The position numbers and the translations under genes are program-made. This document shows positions 11,069 through 21,410 of a stretch of DNA of 64,000 bases, piece after piece. The first letter of the stretch is position 1. The number at the start of each line of letters is the position of its first letter. The stretch covers positions 1,922,001 through 1,986,000 of the forward strand of contig OZ345374.1 in the NCBI GenBank assembly GCA_977006965.1, given 5' to 3'. The stretch is from Phymatolithon calcareum. Taxonomy: Eukaryota; Rhodophyta; Florideophyceae; Hapalidiales. The notes under the pieces are model-generated. The model made no database searches. It saw only the letters and a list, made by a program, of their open reading frames with translations, and had not been told where the DNA came from.

Positions 11069-11121
11069 TGGTTATTTAGCGTACTTTTACCACTTTTGGT
11101 GGCCATTTAGCGAATTTCCTC
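11069..11121 (-). repeat. Right terminal inverted repeat of MULE family 1
   Basis: Reverse complement of 8875-8927. Ends CGAATTTCCTC at 11121, next to an AT-rich flank. Confidence 0.85.
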
Positions 11122-11306
11122 ATTATAAAATGTGTTCGAGCTGCCATGCCTGAGGCTGATATTTAATTGAATGTCATCATGGAGAAAATCAATGCAGCGT
11201 GAGCATCTCTATGATATCACCACAATGGCATTCAATCATATATCCGCCCCAGGCAGAAGACGACATCAAGTTCCTCGAGGAGGCAGAGCTTGACATGAAC
11301 AATGTC

Positions 11307-12162
11307 ATTTTTTTGCAACTGTATAGTTATTTATTTGAAAGCCCTCATTAACACTCCTAAGACTGTACGGGAGCAGCTTTTCGTAACTTGTTCATTCTAG
11401 TATAACGCCTGGTCCCTAATACAAGGACTCTTCGTTCTCCATATTGTCAATTATGGTGACATTGTAGAGTAGTATGGAGTCTAATGCCTTTTTCGTTCTT
11501 AACATTTCTCCGGAGTCCAGTTCATACTTTGTTAGGTTCATGCGTATGGTCTCCAAGTGGCACTCTGCTGCTGCTCCGAATGTATTCGATATTAGCGTCG
11601 TGCTCACTTGAGGGAACCTGCCGCTTGCGTATTTTATGGCCAGCTGTCGATGTCTCACCTTGGCAAACCTGAGGATGGCCGGGATATCATCCGGTTTGTC
11701 GTATGGTATTTTCCTCTTTCTTCTTGCTTCGAGCCTCGTACCTTCTTTTGCGAACAGTATTCGTCGGAGTTGGCCTGGAGATTTCCCTTACTGCATATGT
11801 TTGAAGGGGGCCGCGAACTGTTCTTGTTGCAGCATCGCGGCAATATCGCGACTTGCCCACTGTAGTTCTTTGAAGTTTCGCTCTTCCCTTGGCTTGGATA
11901 AGATAGCCGACTTCCTTTCCTTTCCTCGTAGCAGCATCCTCAGCGCTAATATTTCTCTCCTGTGTTCTGGCGGTTGGATCCTGCACAGAAGCCGGAACCG
12001 CTCGATCGTTCCACTTGCCGTACCACCGAATACTTGGAAGAAGAAGGTTCTTTCTACTTCTTTGATAGCTTCTTGTACTTATGAGGTCCACGGTGTGAGA
12101 TGGATAGCGTATTCCCACCTTGGTTGGATCAACGACTTGTAGATACGTATGGCTTTCAGGAT
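11307..12162 (-). pseudogene. LINE family A2, 3' portion (RT thumb, C-terminal domain, 3' UTR)
   Basis: A T-run at 11307-11315 marks the poly-A end on the minus strand. The coding 3' end at 11416-11658 finishes with IDNMENEESLY. Reading upward it matches the longer copy at 50725-51590 almost base for base, up to GGAT at 12162 where the match stops abruptly. Two frame breaks separate the coding blocks (11416-11658 and 11687-12118 are different frames). The stretch corresponds to the region after the RT palm. It is a dead 5'-truncated copy joined to the plus-strand fragment that follows. Confidence 0.8.
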
Positions 12163-13075
12163 GTCATGTCGCCCTGTGGAAGAATCCAAGAGATGCAAAA
12201 TGCTGCGGCACAAACGACCAGCACGAGATCCGTCCCACAGAGCTTTTCAGCTATATCCGCCTGCAATTCTAGCGCCCAATTTAGCACCTACCCTTATGAA
12301 ATCTCCAATGCACTGCCCACACCGCTTGAAACACACGAGGAACAGACTGTAGTAGATAATAATGCACAGGACAGCGTCAGTAAAAATACGGGGGCCGATG
12401 GTGAGGAGGTCCTACCCTGAGGAGACGAAGACAACCAACCAACAGCCGAAGAGAGGGACGTCTTCGGTCAAGTCGGAAAAAACACATACCAGCATTGCAC
12501 TTGGACGCTGAAGAAAGAGACGATCAATGATTATCAGAAACTGCATTGAATTATGTGCTTTTACTGTTGGAGGATCGTCGGAAACTCCTGCGATGGTTCA
12601 GGAGTTAATGCAACGGAATCATATCCAGGTGTTGGGGCTCACCAAAACGTTTCAAAAAGAAGAAATTGCGATAAGTGTCAACTACGACCAAATCTGCGCA
12701 CAAAAATGCCAGGAAGGCAGAGAAACCCGTGGAGTTGTCGCATTGATAACTGGACCAGGAACACCTACAAAAGTCCTCTTCAAGACAGCGGCGAAGGCGT
12801 ACCAAGCAATAGCGGCTAATGTGATGGATGTCACCGTGACAGTATTGTACATATCGCCACTGGCCAGACAGGAAGAGTACGATTCGTGCTTATCAGACCG
12901 ACAAAAGTACTGCCGCGGAAAAGCAATCATTTATGGGAGATCTGAGAGCAAGACACAGACTCTGGGGCCACAAAGGCAACTAGAGGGGGACAAAAATCGT
13001 ATCCTGGGCTCGCTGCAAGATTCAATTGGAGAATCAGGACAGCGAGAAGCCCAATATTCTGTAATCACTTAGAGT
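12163..13075 (+). pseudogene. LINE 5' region in opposite orientation: ORF1-like tail and APE endonuclease fragment
   Basis: Frame 12527-13072 (181 residues) reads like the N-terminal part of an APE-type LINE endonuclease. It has an LGLTKTFQKEE segment, then RGVVALITGPG, then TVTVLYISPLARQEEY. A shift of frame near 12930 reveals GDLRARHRLWGHKGN, the characteristic endonuclease motif, so the gene is frameshifted. The preceding 12163-12420 may be the end of an ORF1 or linker. Orientation is opposite to the adjoining LINE 3' half (see findings). The RT is absent. Confidence 0.65.
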
Positions 13076-13299
13076 GTAAAGATAAGGTTGGGTTTATCTT
13101 GAAAAGGGGTAATCTCTCTCTGATGAGATGCTCTCTACCAAAACTACGACTGGGGAACTGCTCCAGAAGTCTTCCGATTGCCTTCTAGTCATGGGGTTTG
13201 CTGGAAGCATATTGCGTGCTTCCTGTTCGCAGAACCTATGCCAGAATCTAGGTCGCCTATTCCTGCAGCTTCTGGCGCCAATGCATCATTACGTGTCTA

Positions 13300-13900
13300 C
13301 AGGCCCATACTCTCGAAGAGTGTATTAATCGCTGATTCGCAGTGATTGCTTGGCCTTTTTTCCGCCTTTTCCTTGCGTATGTTTACATAATGCTGCGTGC
13401 TCTTCAGGTACATCTTTATGAAGTTCTTCAATCTTCTGCCAAGTCCAATCACCTTTGTCTGGTAAACCTGACCACTGAACTTGAACGAAGATTCCATCTG
13501 GTGTTTCTCATATATCCACAAGTTTTTCGATCGTCTTGTAGTTAGTCGTAAAATGTTCTGCTTGTTTTGGAAGCTTTGTGTTTGCCTTTTTTCCGTCAAC
13601 ATCAGCACGGTACAATTTCATTCTGCTGGAATGGACCCGATCCGTTTTCCCATCCACCCACTATGCTGGTCACATCGTAGACCAATGCGCTGGCAATTGT
13701 AGTTATTCGCTTAGGACCGATTCATTTGAACTGTAGTTTGTGCTTCTTCTTCTTGCCGTCCGGAATACGTACATCCACAAAATCTGTGAAATGTACAGAC
13801 GGCTCACAGGAGGAATCGCCTCTCTTACAACGCAGCGACCTCAGGATTCCGAAAGTGATTCTGTTGTCTGATCGTTTCTGATGCCGCACCTTAAAGCGAC
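13300..13900 (-). pseudogene. Ty3-type LTR retrotransposon relic: integrase C-terminus and chromodomain
   Basis: Read on the minus strand from about 13830 down there is HDFVDVRIPDGKKKKHKL-like sequence, then IGPKRITTIASALVYDV, typical of the region after the integrase core of Ty3 elements. After frame breaks comes a chromodomain-like block at about 13530-13390 containing IFVQVQWSGLPDKGDWTW and an aromatic/acidic pattern. A TGA interrupts its first strand. No LTRs, RT or protease are visible, so this is an isolated fragment. Chromodomains direct integration toward marked chromatin in chromoviruses. Confidence 0.6.
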
Positions 13901-14636
13901 GAGCGGACCACCTCGGTTTCCGGGCGCGACCGTCTGCCTAGCTAGTCCCTCTTACTTCAGGAACTCTGGAGAATTGAATTAATTTTGATTTTTCAGAAAA
14001 GAACGTGTTTCCTTTACTTCTTTTCCTCCTTACTCTCCGTCCACCTTCGCGGGTCTCGTCCTATTTCTCTTACATCCCCTTTTCACAACCACTACAGCGG
14101 CTGTGGAGACTAGTTCCTTGGTTTATTGGAATGGTGGAACTCTAGCTATTTGTAGGCTAGAGCGCTAATGTGCCTGTCGGCTGGGTGGCGCAGCGGCCTA
14201 CGGCAACCTAGCAAATCTCCCATGATTCCACTACAATGTCGTATCCCCAACCGTCAACCATTCACAATTTCACTTCAAGATAATTGGACGCTCGACAAAA
14301 CATGCCGAGATCATGCCCACTACAACTTGTTTCGGTGGAAGCCACATCATCTAAGTAGATGCAGCCGATTTCAGCGTTTCCCTGATGAGGCATACATGCC
14401 CCAGAACAGTACCCTAGACATTCACGCCCTAAATCAGCACCCCGATTAAACCTGTTCTGAGACAAATAAAATACAAATTGGCTTGGATTTCACAAAATCA
14501 CTTAATTGAAATTGGTGACTCACGATGTTCGTGTTTTTGTTATGCTGCTTGATTTGTTTCACCCGATTCTTGCTGGCTTTTTCCGCCACGTCGATCAATC
14601 CGCCAAACCAACGTACTTGCTTGGTGAATAGCATAG
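13901..14636. other. Unassigned transposon-desert sequence
   Basis: No gene recognised. The stretch at 14180-14260 starts with a tRNA-like TGGCGCAGCGG box but lacks a convincing partner box or cloverleaf; see the rejected list. Confidence 0.5.
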
Positions 14637-15580
14637 TTTTAATTTTTGAATTTGGAATTTATTAAACGCCCTCAGAAGCACTCATGAGACTGCAAGGGAG
14701 ATGCGTTTCAGCAGCTACTCTCTTGTAGCTTTGATCATCTAGTCAATCCGTGTAATCCGGGTTAACGTCGTAGCCGTAGCTGCAAAAATCCTGTCCCGCA
14801 AAAAAGGCGGAGGGAAAAGCTCGGGGTCCACTGGTCAGAATTCCTATGGGGCTCAGGGTCGCAGCTCAATTGACGACTTGTATATTCTATGTCGTCATAA
14901 AAGACGATAGTGAAGAAGAGTAGCTTGTCTAGAGCTCTTTCCGTGATATTAATCTCCTCTTTGGTTAGTTGATATCTGCCGAGGTATTCCTCGAGGTAGC
15001 TCATGAGGATTGTTACAGTATCACCGAACTTGCCTGCGAGAAGTGATGTGCTCAATGGTGGGAACCGACCGAATGCCCAACTTACCGCTAATTGGCGGAG
15101 CCGTGTTTCCGGGAGTCTGATAGAGCGAACCCCGGCAGATCAATTTTCCTCTTTCTGTTGGACTCCAAGATGTCTCCTTCTTCTTTGAAGAGCAAAGTTC
15201 CGCAACGATTTTACTGAAACTCCCTGCTTGAGGAAAGTCAGTGCCGTCTCGAAAACGTCGTAATGTAACATTATCGATATGTCTCGACGAACCCAGTGCA
15301 GTTCCTCCACGTCTCTTTCGTCGATTGGGACGGCCAGAAGGCTCCTTTTCTTTGATCTAGCTCGTTCCAACATTCTGAGTGCACGATTGAGTCGCCTGTT
15401 TCCGGCATTGTGAATTCGGCAAAGAAGGCGAAGTCTGATATAGCGGTTTTTCGATATTGGACCGAATACTTGTGCGCAAAATGTCTTCGCAACTTCTGCG
15501 GTTGCAGTCTGGACTCTTGGCGTCCATGGCGTCAGGTGCATGGCATACTCCCATCTTGGTTGTATCCAGGCATTGGGAGC
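14637..15580 (-). pseudogene. LINE family B, 3' portion
   Basis: On the minus strand, 15580-15140 encodes IQPRWEYAMHLTPWTP and the following helical domain. After a frame break, 15055-14762 continues with TERALDKLLFF. The 3' UTR runs to about 14637 and ends in A-rich sequence (T-rich on the plus strand). The last 300 bases match the fragment inserted into the kinase gene at 61270-61575. The match to the LINE ends at about 15575, next to a GGGAGCAGTATATT motif that also occurs beside the LINE at 17665. Confidence 0.75.
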
Positions 15581-15640
15581 AGTATATTGAATTGGCAGTA
15601 TATTTTAGCATGGCTCTATTACAGTAATATTGCGTGGCCT

Positions 15641-15709
15641 GTCTGTATTGGTTTACGTATTGGTGGCTACAGAACGTCTGTATTGGTTACGTATTGGTGG
15701 CTACAGAGC
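15641..15709 (+). repeat. Tandem duplication, 35 + 34 bp
   Basis: Two adjacent near-identical units starting GTCTGTATTGGTT and ending GGTGGCTACAGA; they differ by one inserted T and one substitution. Function unknown. Confidence 0.85.
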
Positions 15710-15899
15710 AGATTCTTGGAACTATGAAGTACGTATTTTGAGAACGGCCGCGCCAGTGGCTCTGCAAGTAATGCAGTCCATTCACGTGTGCCATTTAGCT
15801 TATTTCCATTTTACAATTTTGTATATACTGATCAAGACTGTGAGCATTTCACCTTACGGTTGCAAACCTCTTTGTTCCTGCTACCATCATTTCTCGACC

Positions 15900-17478
15900 A
15901 TGTCGCGAAAACCGAAGCCCGAGTTCGTTGTCAAAGCGCTCATGACAAAACGCGATGATGCGTTCAAGATTCTGCCTTCTCGCGGGGAACGTGAATGTAC
16001 TCCTACCAACGTTCGGTGCTTGGTCTATGCTTGTCCGCGTAATGAAAACTGCAAGAACACCCCATCAGTTGTTACTTTCAAGAAGGGATCGAAGTTTTGT
16101 CACGCCAAGAAGATTTAGCACCGGACCGAACGGTCCACGAGACACGAAACTGAAGATTTCCGGCGCGGGCGGGTAGCCCGCGCCGGTATTTGTGACCACG
16201 ACGAATGCTTTGACGAATGCGCGCATTTTGGCGGCTTCTCCGCCGAAATCGGTTGTCGCGATGAAGAACGCTGCCCCGCTGAAGACCAAGGCAAGAGCGC
16301 TGACCCCGAAACATTCCGCGAACCGACGCGAAATATCCGAAATCGTGCTACGTGCTGAATGTATGAAACCATCGATATCATACCCGGTGCAAGACTAGTT
16401 TTCGCCGACGCGGAAACCGGAACCCGCGCCGATAGTCCCCACCGAAGTTGTCCCCCCGAGCGAGGTTCCGTTTTTGGAGCCGCGCAAGATGTCCCCCCGC
16501 GTGGGTTTCCGTTGAAGTCCCCCCGAAGTTGTCCCCCCGAGCGAGCCTCCGTTGACGAACGCCACCCTCCAAGTTGCCCCCCGCGAGCGAGAGCGAGGCC
16601 TCGTTGAAGAGTCTCCCGAAGTTGGCCCCCCGAAAGGTGAAGAGCGCCTACCTGTAGCTGTCCCCCCGAACGAGCTCTCGTTGAAGAGCACACCCCCTGA
16701 TGTTAAGAGCCCACAGAAGTTGTCCCCCGAGAGGGCTTCCCTTTATTAGCCCCCCGGAAGTTATGCGAGCGCGCCGAGAAGACCTCCGACTGCGGAGGTT
16801 TGCCCTACTCAGCAATTTTTACTGCGAAGAAGAAGAACGTAGCAAGTGATGGATACTAGAGTTGGAGATGATGGAGATGAGTGCAGCAATTGTGATTTGG
16901 GAACATAATTGTTACACAGGGTAGTTACTGAGACCCAAGCTGCTCTGTTGTTGGTGAATACCGGCGTTGAGGGCTTGTAAAATAAAAACATACAATTTCC
17001 CCCTCAAGAAGGGATCTGGGTGGAGGAATCCGTACGCACATCTACTATCATGTGTTGCCGGAGGTGATGAACATATCAAGACTCCATCTCGAATAATGTG
17101 ATACGTGAGGGTGGAACACGCATCTCGTCGTTTTTCGCAAGTTCGTTATCCGCTACGGCTCGAGAGAAAGCGATGTACGCTTATCTGGATGTTATCATCT
17201 CGCTCTCTCTTCCTATTTCGTACGTCGAGAATGCGTGCTTTCGAGACTTTAGCAGGACTAATGACGTCGTTTCGGTGAAAGCATTTCGAGAAACTGTTTT
17301 CAAGCTCGTTGAACTCGTCGAGTTTGCAGTGCGACAGGAGTTGAAGGAGACGAGCGGTGCAGTTATGCACGACGGTTGGACTCATAATGGAACACATTAT
17401 CTTGGTGTTTGTGCCGTTTTTATGAAGAGGTCGAGCGGGTGGAAAGTGGCAAGACTAACAGGTGGAGGAAGATGCTGA
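15900..17478 (+). pseudogene. hAT-like transposase relic (N-terminal and mid domains)
   Basis: Three pieces in one orientation. ATG 15900-16118 encodes 72 residues with a CPRNENC...FCHAKK pattern that may be a degenerate BED-like zinc finger. The middle part (about 16130-16790) in other frames is proline-rich, with a repeated PPKLSPRASL-like peptide. Frame 17098-17478 contains LSLPISYVENACFRDF and later VMHDGWTHNGTHYLGV, typical of the N-terminal half of hAT catalytic cores. The gene breaks at about 17480 into LINE sequence. I infer one disrupted hAT gene. The pairing of the first block with the hAT core is less sure than the core itself. Confidence 0.55.
16430..16760 (+). repeat. Degenerate C-run repeat (GAAGTTGTCCCCCCGAG-like unit)
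   Basis: About eight irregular copies of a unit containing AAGTTGTCCCCCCGAGCGAG, spaced 30-60 bases. On the plus strand they encode a Pro/Ser/Arg linker. The minus strand carries several G5-G6 runs and could form G-quadruplexes. Confidence 0.75.
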
Positions 17479-17915
17479 AGAGCAGCATTTGTTGGCTTTG
17501 TGACCTGCCTTAGTTGCTTACTCTGTGTTCTATTGTAGTCATATTGGCTGCAGTAGTCGTTGCTTATTGCAGTAGTATTGGCATGCGGAGCTCTATTGCA
17601 GTAAAAGTTGGATCCTTGCCTCTTCCTTTCAATACAGAAAAATATACTGCTCCCAATCCCTGGTTGTATCAACGCATTGTAGGTCTTCATTGCTTTCAAG
17701 GGGCTGAGTTCCCGCAACGAGACACCAAGGGACCTCAGTTGATAGACCGCGATCTCGGCCTGTCGGATGCACTCAAGCATTTTTGTGTCGGTAACTCCCT
17801 CCGTGCTGAGTGAGATGCCAAGACATGAGACTTCTATGACCTTTGCCAGCTTTTTCCCCGCAAGCTTGAAAAGGGATGAACTTGTGCCGCCCGAGAGAAG
17901 AACTTCGCTCTTCAC
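17397..17915 (-). pseudogene. Continuation of the LINE RT (thumb), frameshifted
   Basis: Carries LGISLSTEGVTD and the RSLGVSLRELSPLKAMKTYN thumb pattern that follows the RT core encoded at 17953-19420. The shift between the two frames lies at about 17920-17950. The LINE match ends near 17690 after LIQPG, next to a GGGAGCAGTATATT motif; below that the frame runs into unrelated sequence overlapping the hAT relic. Confidence 0.7.
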
Positions 17916-17952
17916 AGCCTTTCGTGTTCCAAATCATCTGTCTGTCCCCTGC

Positions 17953-19420
17953 TCATTTCGATGCTATATTTAACAGTTTCTGTAGTCCCGCTGGTGTCTT
18001 TGCCGATACGAGAACGTCGTCCGCAAAGAGGACCGAGGCTTCTCGTGGCACTTGGCTTATGCTTTCTGCGAATTCCTCCATGAAAAGATTGTAAAAACTT
18101 GGGCTCAGCGGGGACCCGTGAGGTACTCCTCTGTTAATTAGAAACCACTTCTGCTGCGGGTCCCCAACCGTGGACACCCAGGAAGACATCAAGAATGGCC
18201 CGATCATCGCGCAGAGGTCTTGCGGCAGTAGCCCTCTCATTTTCTCTTGCAGGTTTTGTCTAGGCACTGTGTCGTACGCTGCCTTCAGGTCCAATACAGC
18301 GATGCATCGCTGCCCTCGTTTTTGTAGTTCCAGCACCCTCAATATTGCGAGCTCCGTACTCTTCCCTTTCTGAAATCCTGGCTGGATGTTGTGGTTCTTG
18401 TGCCTTTGACGGAACATAATATCAAATGCGAACTCAACAACATTTCGGACCTGACTCAGTAGGGATATGGGTCGGAAATTTTTTGGATCGTCCTGGCCTC
18501 CTTTCTTGTGCAGCGGGACCAAGAGAGCTTTCATCCACGATGTCGGAAGTGTTCCGCATCTGCCGCAGGCTGTCCATAGCTCAATGACTCGGTCTGTACA
18601 TTCCTCCAGGTCCACTTTCAGCATTTCGGTCTTCACTCCGTCTGGGCCAGGAGCCTTTCCGGTCTGAACTTTCAGGATTGCTAGTTTGATAAGGTTCCGC
18701 ATTTGAGGAGGACAGTCAGGTCTTGGTCGCCATCCCCCAACATGTCGGCATGTCTGGGACACGTGAGCAGTGAACAGCGTTTTGTGCGATGGACGGCCGG
18801 TCATCTTGTCCCTAGACGCTCTTTGTGCTCTCATCTTCTGCATTCGGGAGATTTGTTCTATTGCCTTGGACCCATCCTTTTCCTGAAGATCGTCTATGTA
18901 TTCTTGATACTGCTGCCGCTTCCTTCTGTTCACCAACTTCCGTATATCTTTACGACAATCCTCATATCGCTTCCATGCCTCCTCTGTATCTTGCTTTTGA
19001 GCTTTCTTGTGCAGTTTCTTGCGACGTTTGCACTTCGTTTCGAGATCTGAGTTCCAGAACGGTTTGTAGCGTGGTGGGGTAGTTCCCTTCTCTCTCCACG
19101 GCTCACATAGAGTTTCCTCTATTTTTTCGTAACGACGATCTAGTTCCTGTCGAGTGCTGAACCGTTTCAGATCGTCGAGGATTCCTGGGATGGCCATGCC
19201 GTATAGTTTCCGAACTTTTTCTTGTTTCTCGTCATGTCTCCATAGTTTAACCGATATTAGTGGATTTTGAGCTCTTGTATGGTTTTGGCGAATCAGAAAA
19301 CTTGTTGTCACTGGTCGGTGCTGCGTATTACCTGTCCAAACGTTTGTTGGTGAGCAGACCGTTGCGGTCTCAATTCTTTTTGTTACGAAAACGTCGATGT
19401 TGATCTTGAACCGCTTGGTT
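17953..19420 (-). pseudogene. LINE reverse transcriptase (palm and fingers), 5' and 3' truncated
   Basis: Open on the minus strand within a 558-codon frame (19629-17953), of which about 19420-17953 is LINE. RT signatures in order: KAPGPDGVKTEML, LVPLHKKGG with NFRPISLLSQ, AVLDLKAAYDTVPR (motif A), NRGVPHGSPLSPSFYN (motif B) and VLFADDVLVSA (motif C, intact FADD). Before these lies a basic linker between endonuclease and RT. The frame ends at a stop just after motif C. Endonuclease and ORF1 are missing, so it is inactive alone, but the palm is well kept, suggesting a fairly young copy. The first ~70 codons of the open frame are antisense to another LINE fragment. Confidence 0.85.
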
Positions 19421-19424
19421 CGGA

Positions 19425-19760
19425 AGCTGAAAAAGCTACCAGGAATGCTACGTATAACAGACAGAAACACGCGTCTGAGGTGCCTAAGAGTGATATTCAA
19501 CAGAGCCGCGCTGTGGAGAGAATCTACCTTGCCGGCATACTTTCGAACCAGTGCGTTGATTGAGCTTGCAGCGCTCCAACGAGCACTGTGATCCACGGAA
19601 ATGGACCGAAAGAGAAAATATGAATGCAAAAACTCACTCGTGCCCTTACGGGAAGAGAAATTCGAATTAAGGAGATTTTAGGAGGACAGAGTGCGACCGT
19701 CACGAAAGAGCGAGAAGCGGCCCTGTTACTCAAATTGAGGTACTGGGAGCTTTTCAAATA
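19425..19760 (+). pseudogene. LINE family A C-terminal fragment, plus orientation
   Basis: Contains RLRCLRVIFNRAALW and SALIELAALQRAL, closely matching the minus-strand copy at 9549-10178, then a decayed ECKNSLVPL stretch with stops. It adjoins the next fragment in inverted orientation. Confidence 0.7.
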
Positions 19761-19769
19761 AAACATCAC

Positions 19770-20240
19770 ATATCCCCAGGCATCTCAGCCGTGCCGTCCT
19801 GTCCCTTAACCAGAGGATCCCTTTGGTCGAGTCAATGGGAATTGTCACTGATCTTCCATTTTCCTGTGCCCATACTTTGATTATTTCTCTTCCTCGGTTC
19901 TTCTTCGATACAGCTCTCTGTTCCGCTTATTGTAAGGCTTTTCTCAAGTCGTCAAATTCCTTGAGACACTCAACGTCCTTCATTGCTTCCACGAAGTCCT
20001 CCTCTCTATCAGAATATTCTTCTGTCTCTTCGAGGCGCGTTTTATACTGTAGCAGACGCAAGGAGAGCCTTTTTGCTTGATGTCTTCTTCTCATCTCTGG
20101 AGGTTCTAGTCGACACAGGACTTGTACTCGGCCGCGTCGGTGCTCTGTATTCTTTCCGAGGACATGCTCGTAAAATAGTACTTCTGCAGATTCGATACCT
20201 CGGAAGATACACTCCCCATTATCACATTGAGTTGAGTTGG
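19770..20240 (-). pseudogene. LINE family A mid-C-terminal fragment, minus orientation
   Basis: Aligns with the copy at 9830-10250: same order of the Glu/Lys-rich linker (antisense at 19990-20060) and the RRRHQAKRLSLRL-like block. It holds the part of the LINE that should precede the 19425-19760 fragment, but in reverse orientation, so a local inversion or two insertions occurred. Confidence 0.7.
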
Positions 20241-20459
20241 TACCACAAAGACTAGGAAATCATATCCTGACGACTTTTCTTCCGCACTCGATTGGCACAG
20301 CCGCGCATAAAAATGGCGACGGAGAAAAATTGATTCCCATTGTCACCCGAACTTGTTTCAACACGCCGACAATCGATCTGTGTGGAGAACCAAGCACGCC
20401 ATGCATCAGTTCCGCAGAATTCGATGTCTACATTGCACCCCATGTTGCACTTCGGTCAT

Positions 20460-21410
20460 TTACCAAAACCCACCATCATTCTCCTCTTCATCTTCATCGC
20501 CATCGTGCATATCCGCCGCTTCATCTTCGACTCCAACACCCTGCTCTTCATCTTCGTCGTTATCCTCCAATTCCTGGGCAAGGATGAGAAACTCCACGAA
20601 GCATCGATCCACCGTAACCCCAACCGAACTCTTCATCTTACAAACAATACCCAAACCTCCATTCTCATTAATCGTAATTTTCGAATTATCCGATGCACCA
20701 AGCGCCTTCATAGTCCTCTGCAACATACTCAATCGATACGTCGCCACAACAGTCCTCTCACACTTGAACTCATCAAAAGTGTCTTGCGAAGGATCCAGCG
20801 GATCCGCAAATTCAACCTCCACCGCCGGTCTCCTCCCCGGTGGCGCCGACAAGACGAACCGTGGCGCATCCGGCGAAATACGCAAACAGGCGCAATCTGC
20901 ACCGCCATAATCGAGTTCCGTTACTGCATCGCGCACAGCCTCGGACGACACAATGGCGCTTGCCACCACATGTCTGTGAGCACCCTCACCGCGAAACGCG
21001 TCGAGCAACGCACCCTCGCCCTCGACGGTGCGCAGCGCGGATTCTGTGCGACAATCCTCCTCGACGAGTGTCAGACGTAATACGTCCGGTGCAATGGACA
21101 GGCGCGCGGAGGCAGGCCGATCGCCTGTAGGGGTTGCAAGACAGTCCGCAAGAAGTGAGAGATTTACACGGACGCGAGATGCATCAGATTGAAATTCAGA
21201 AAATGCACGTGCTGGGATCACTACGCTCGCGAGCAGACTGCCTGGTGCGCAGACAGAGAAACGCATGCCCCGCGTGCTGCCGCTCACCTCGACATCCTGT
21301 GTTTTTTCAGAAGCGCTGTGAATGCATTGTAACGCCTCCTGAAGCATGCGCGCGTTCTCCAGCCGTCCGAGGAGTGCCGCGTCCGCTTCGGGTGCATCAG
21401 CGGCCGACAT
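20460..21410 (-). CDS. RAD1: RAD1-like subunit of the 9-1-1 checkpoint clamp
   Basis: Open frame of 316 residues, ATG at 21410-21408, TAA at 20462-20460. The protein has the PCNA-like two-domain layout. The second half contains the Rad1 pattern: an acidic/aromatic segment followed by the TYRLSMLQRTMKALGASDNS stretch, then KITINENGGLGIV, then RCFVEFLILAQE. This corresponds to the family's YK-SLLKP-TKAL, VS-R-N--G-LS-Q and CFVEY---P blocks. Human RAD1 is 282 residues; the extra length is an acidic tail of about 45 residues (Glu/Asp-rich). Rad9-Hus1-Rad1 is a ring loaded at stalled or damaged DNA that activates ATR-type kinases in the nucleus. It is divergent from the RBR ligase gene at 22837, with 1.4 kb between. 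PCNA itself is unlikely because its conserved core motifs are absent. Confidence 0.8.
   Translation of the reverse strand: MSAADAPEADAALLGRLENARMLQEALQCIHSASEKTQDVEVSGSTRGMRFSVCAPGSLLASVVIPARAFSEFQSDASRVRVNLSLLADCLATPTGDRPASARLSIAPDVLRLTLVEEDCRTESALRTVEGEGALLDAFRGEGAHRHVVASAIVSSEAVRDAVTELDYGGADCACLRISPDAPRFVLSAPPGRRPAVEVEFADPLDPSQDTFDEFKCERTVVATYRLSMLQRTMKALGASDNSKITINENGGLGIVCKMKSSVGVTVDRCFVEFLILAQELEDNDEDEEQGVGVEDEAADMHDGDEDEEENDGGFW

Larger units (their letters stand above)
8875..11121 (+). mobile_element. Mutator-like element (MULE family 1), internally deleted and carrying a nested LINE
   Basis: Bounded by 53-bp terminal inverted repeats, 8875-8927 and 11069-11121, each beginning GAGGAAATTCGCTAAATG and carrying a second copy of the CTAAATNACCA motif. 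Just inside, both ends carry imperfectly matching sequence (CTACTACTCATC-like). An ATG at 9101 opens a short frame (MDKKEPVLRVGDYGYQA) that is matched in the sister element at 44332-45306. The transposase C-terminus survives at 10423-10949. Most of the transposase is missing, and a LINE 3' portion (about 9350-10422) interrupts the remainder. I find no convincing target-site duplication at these ends. Known MULEs have long TIRs and zinc-binding C-termini, which fits. Confidence 0.75.

Noticed and set aside
14180-14260. tRNA-like start (GCTGGGTGGCGCAGCGGCC)
   Set aside because: The A-box-like word is present, but no proper B box, acceptor pairing or anticodon loop could be drawn. At most a decayed tRNA-derived SINE.
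20237-21130. Plus-strand ORFs of 116, 185, 246 and 96 codons
   Set aside because: Shadows of the RAD1 gene on the minus strand, whose GC-rich third positions keep antisense frames open.
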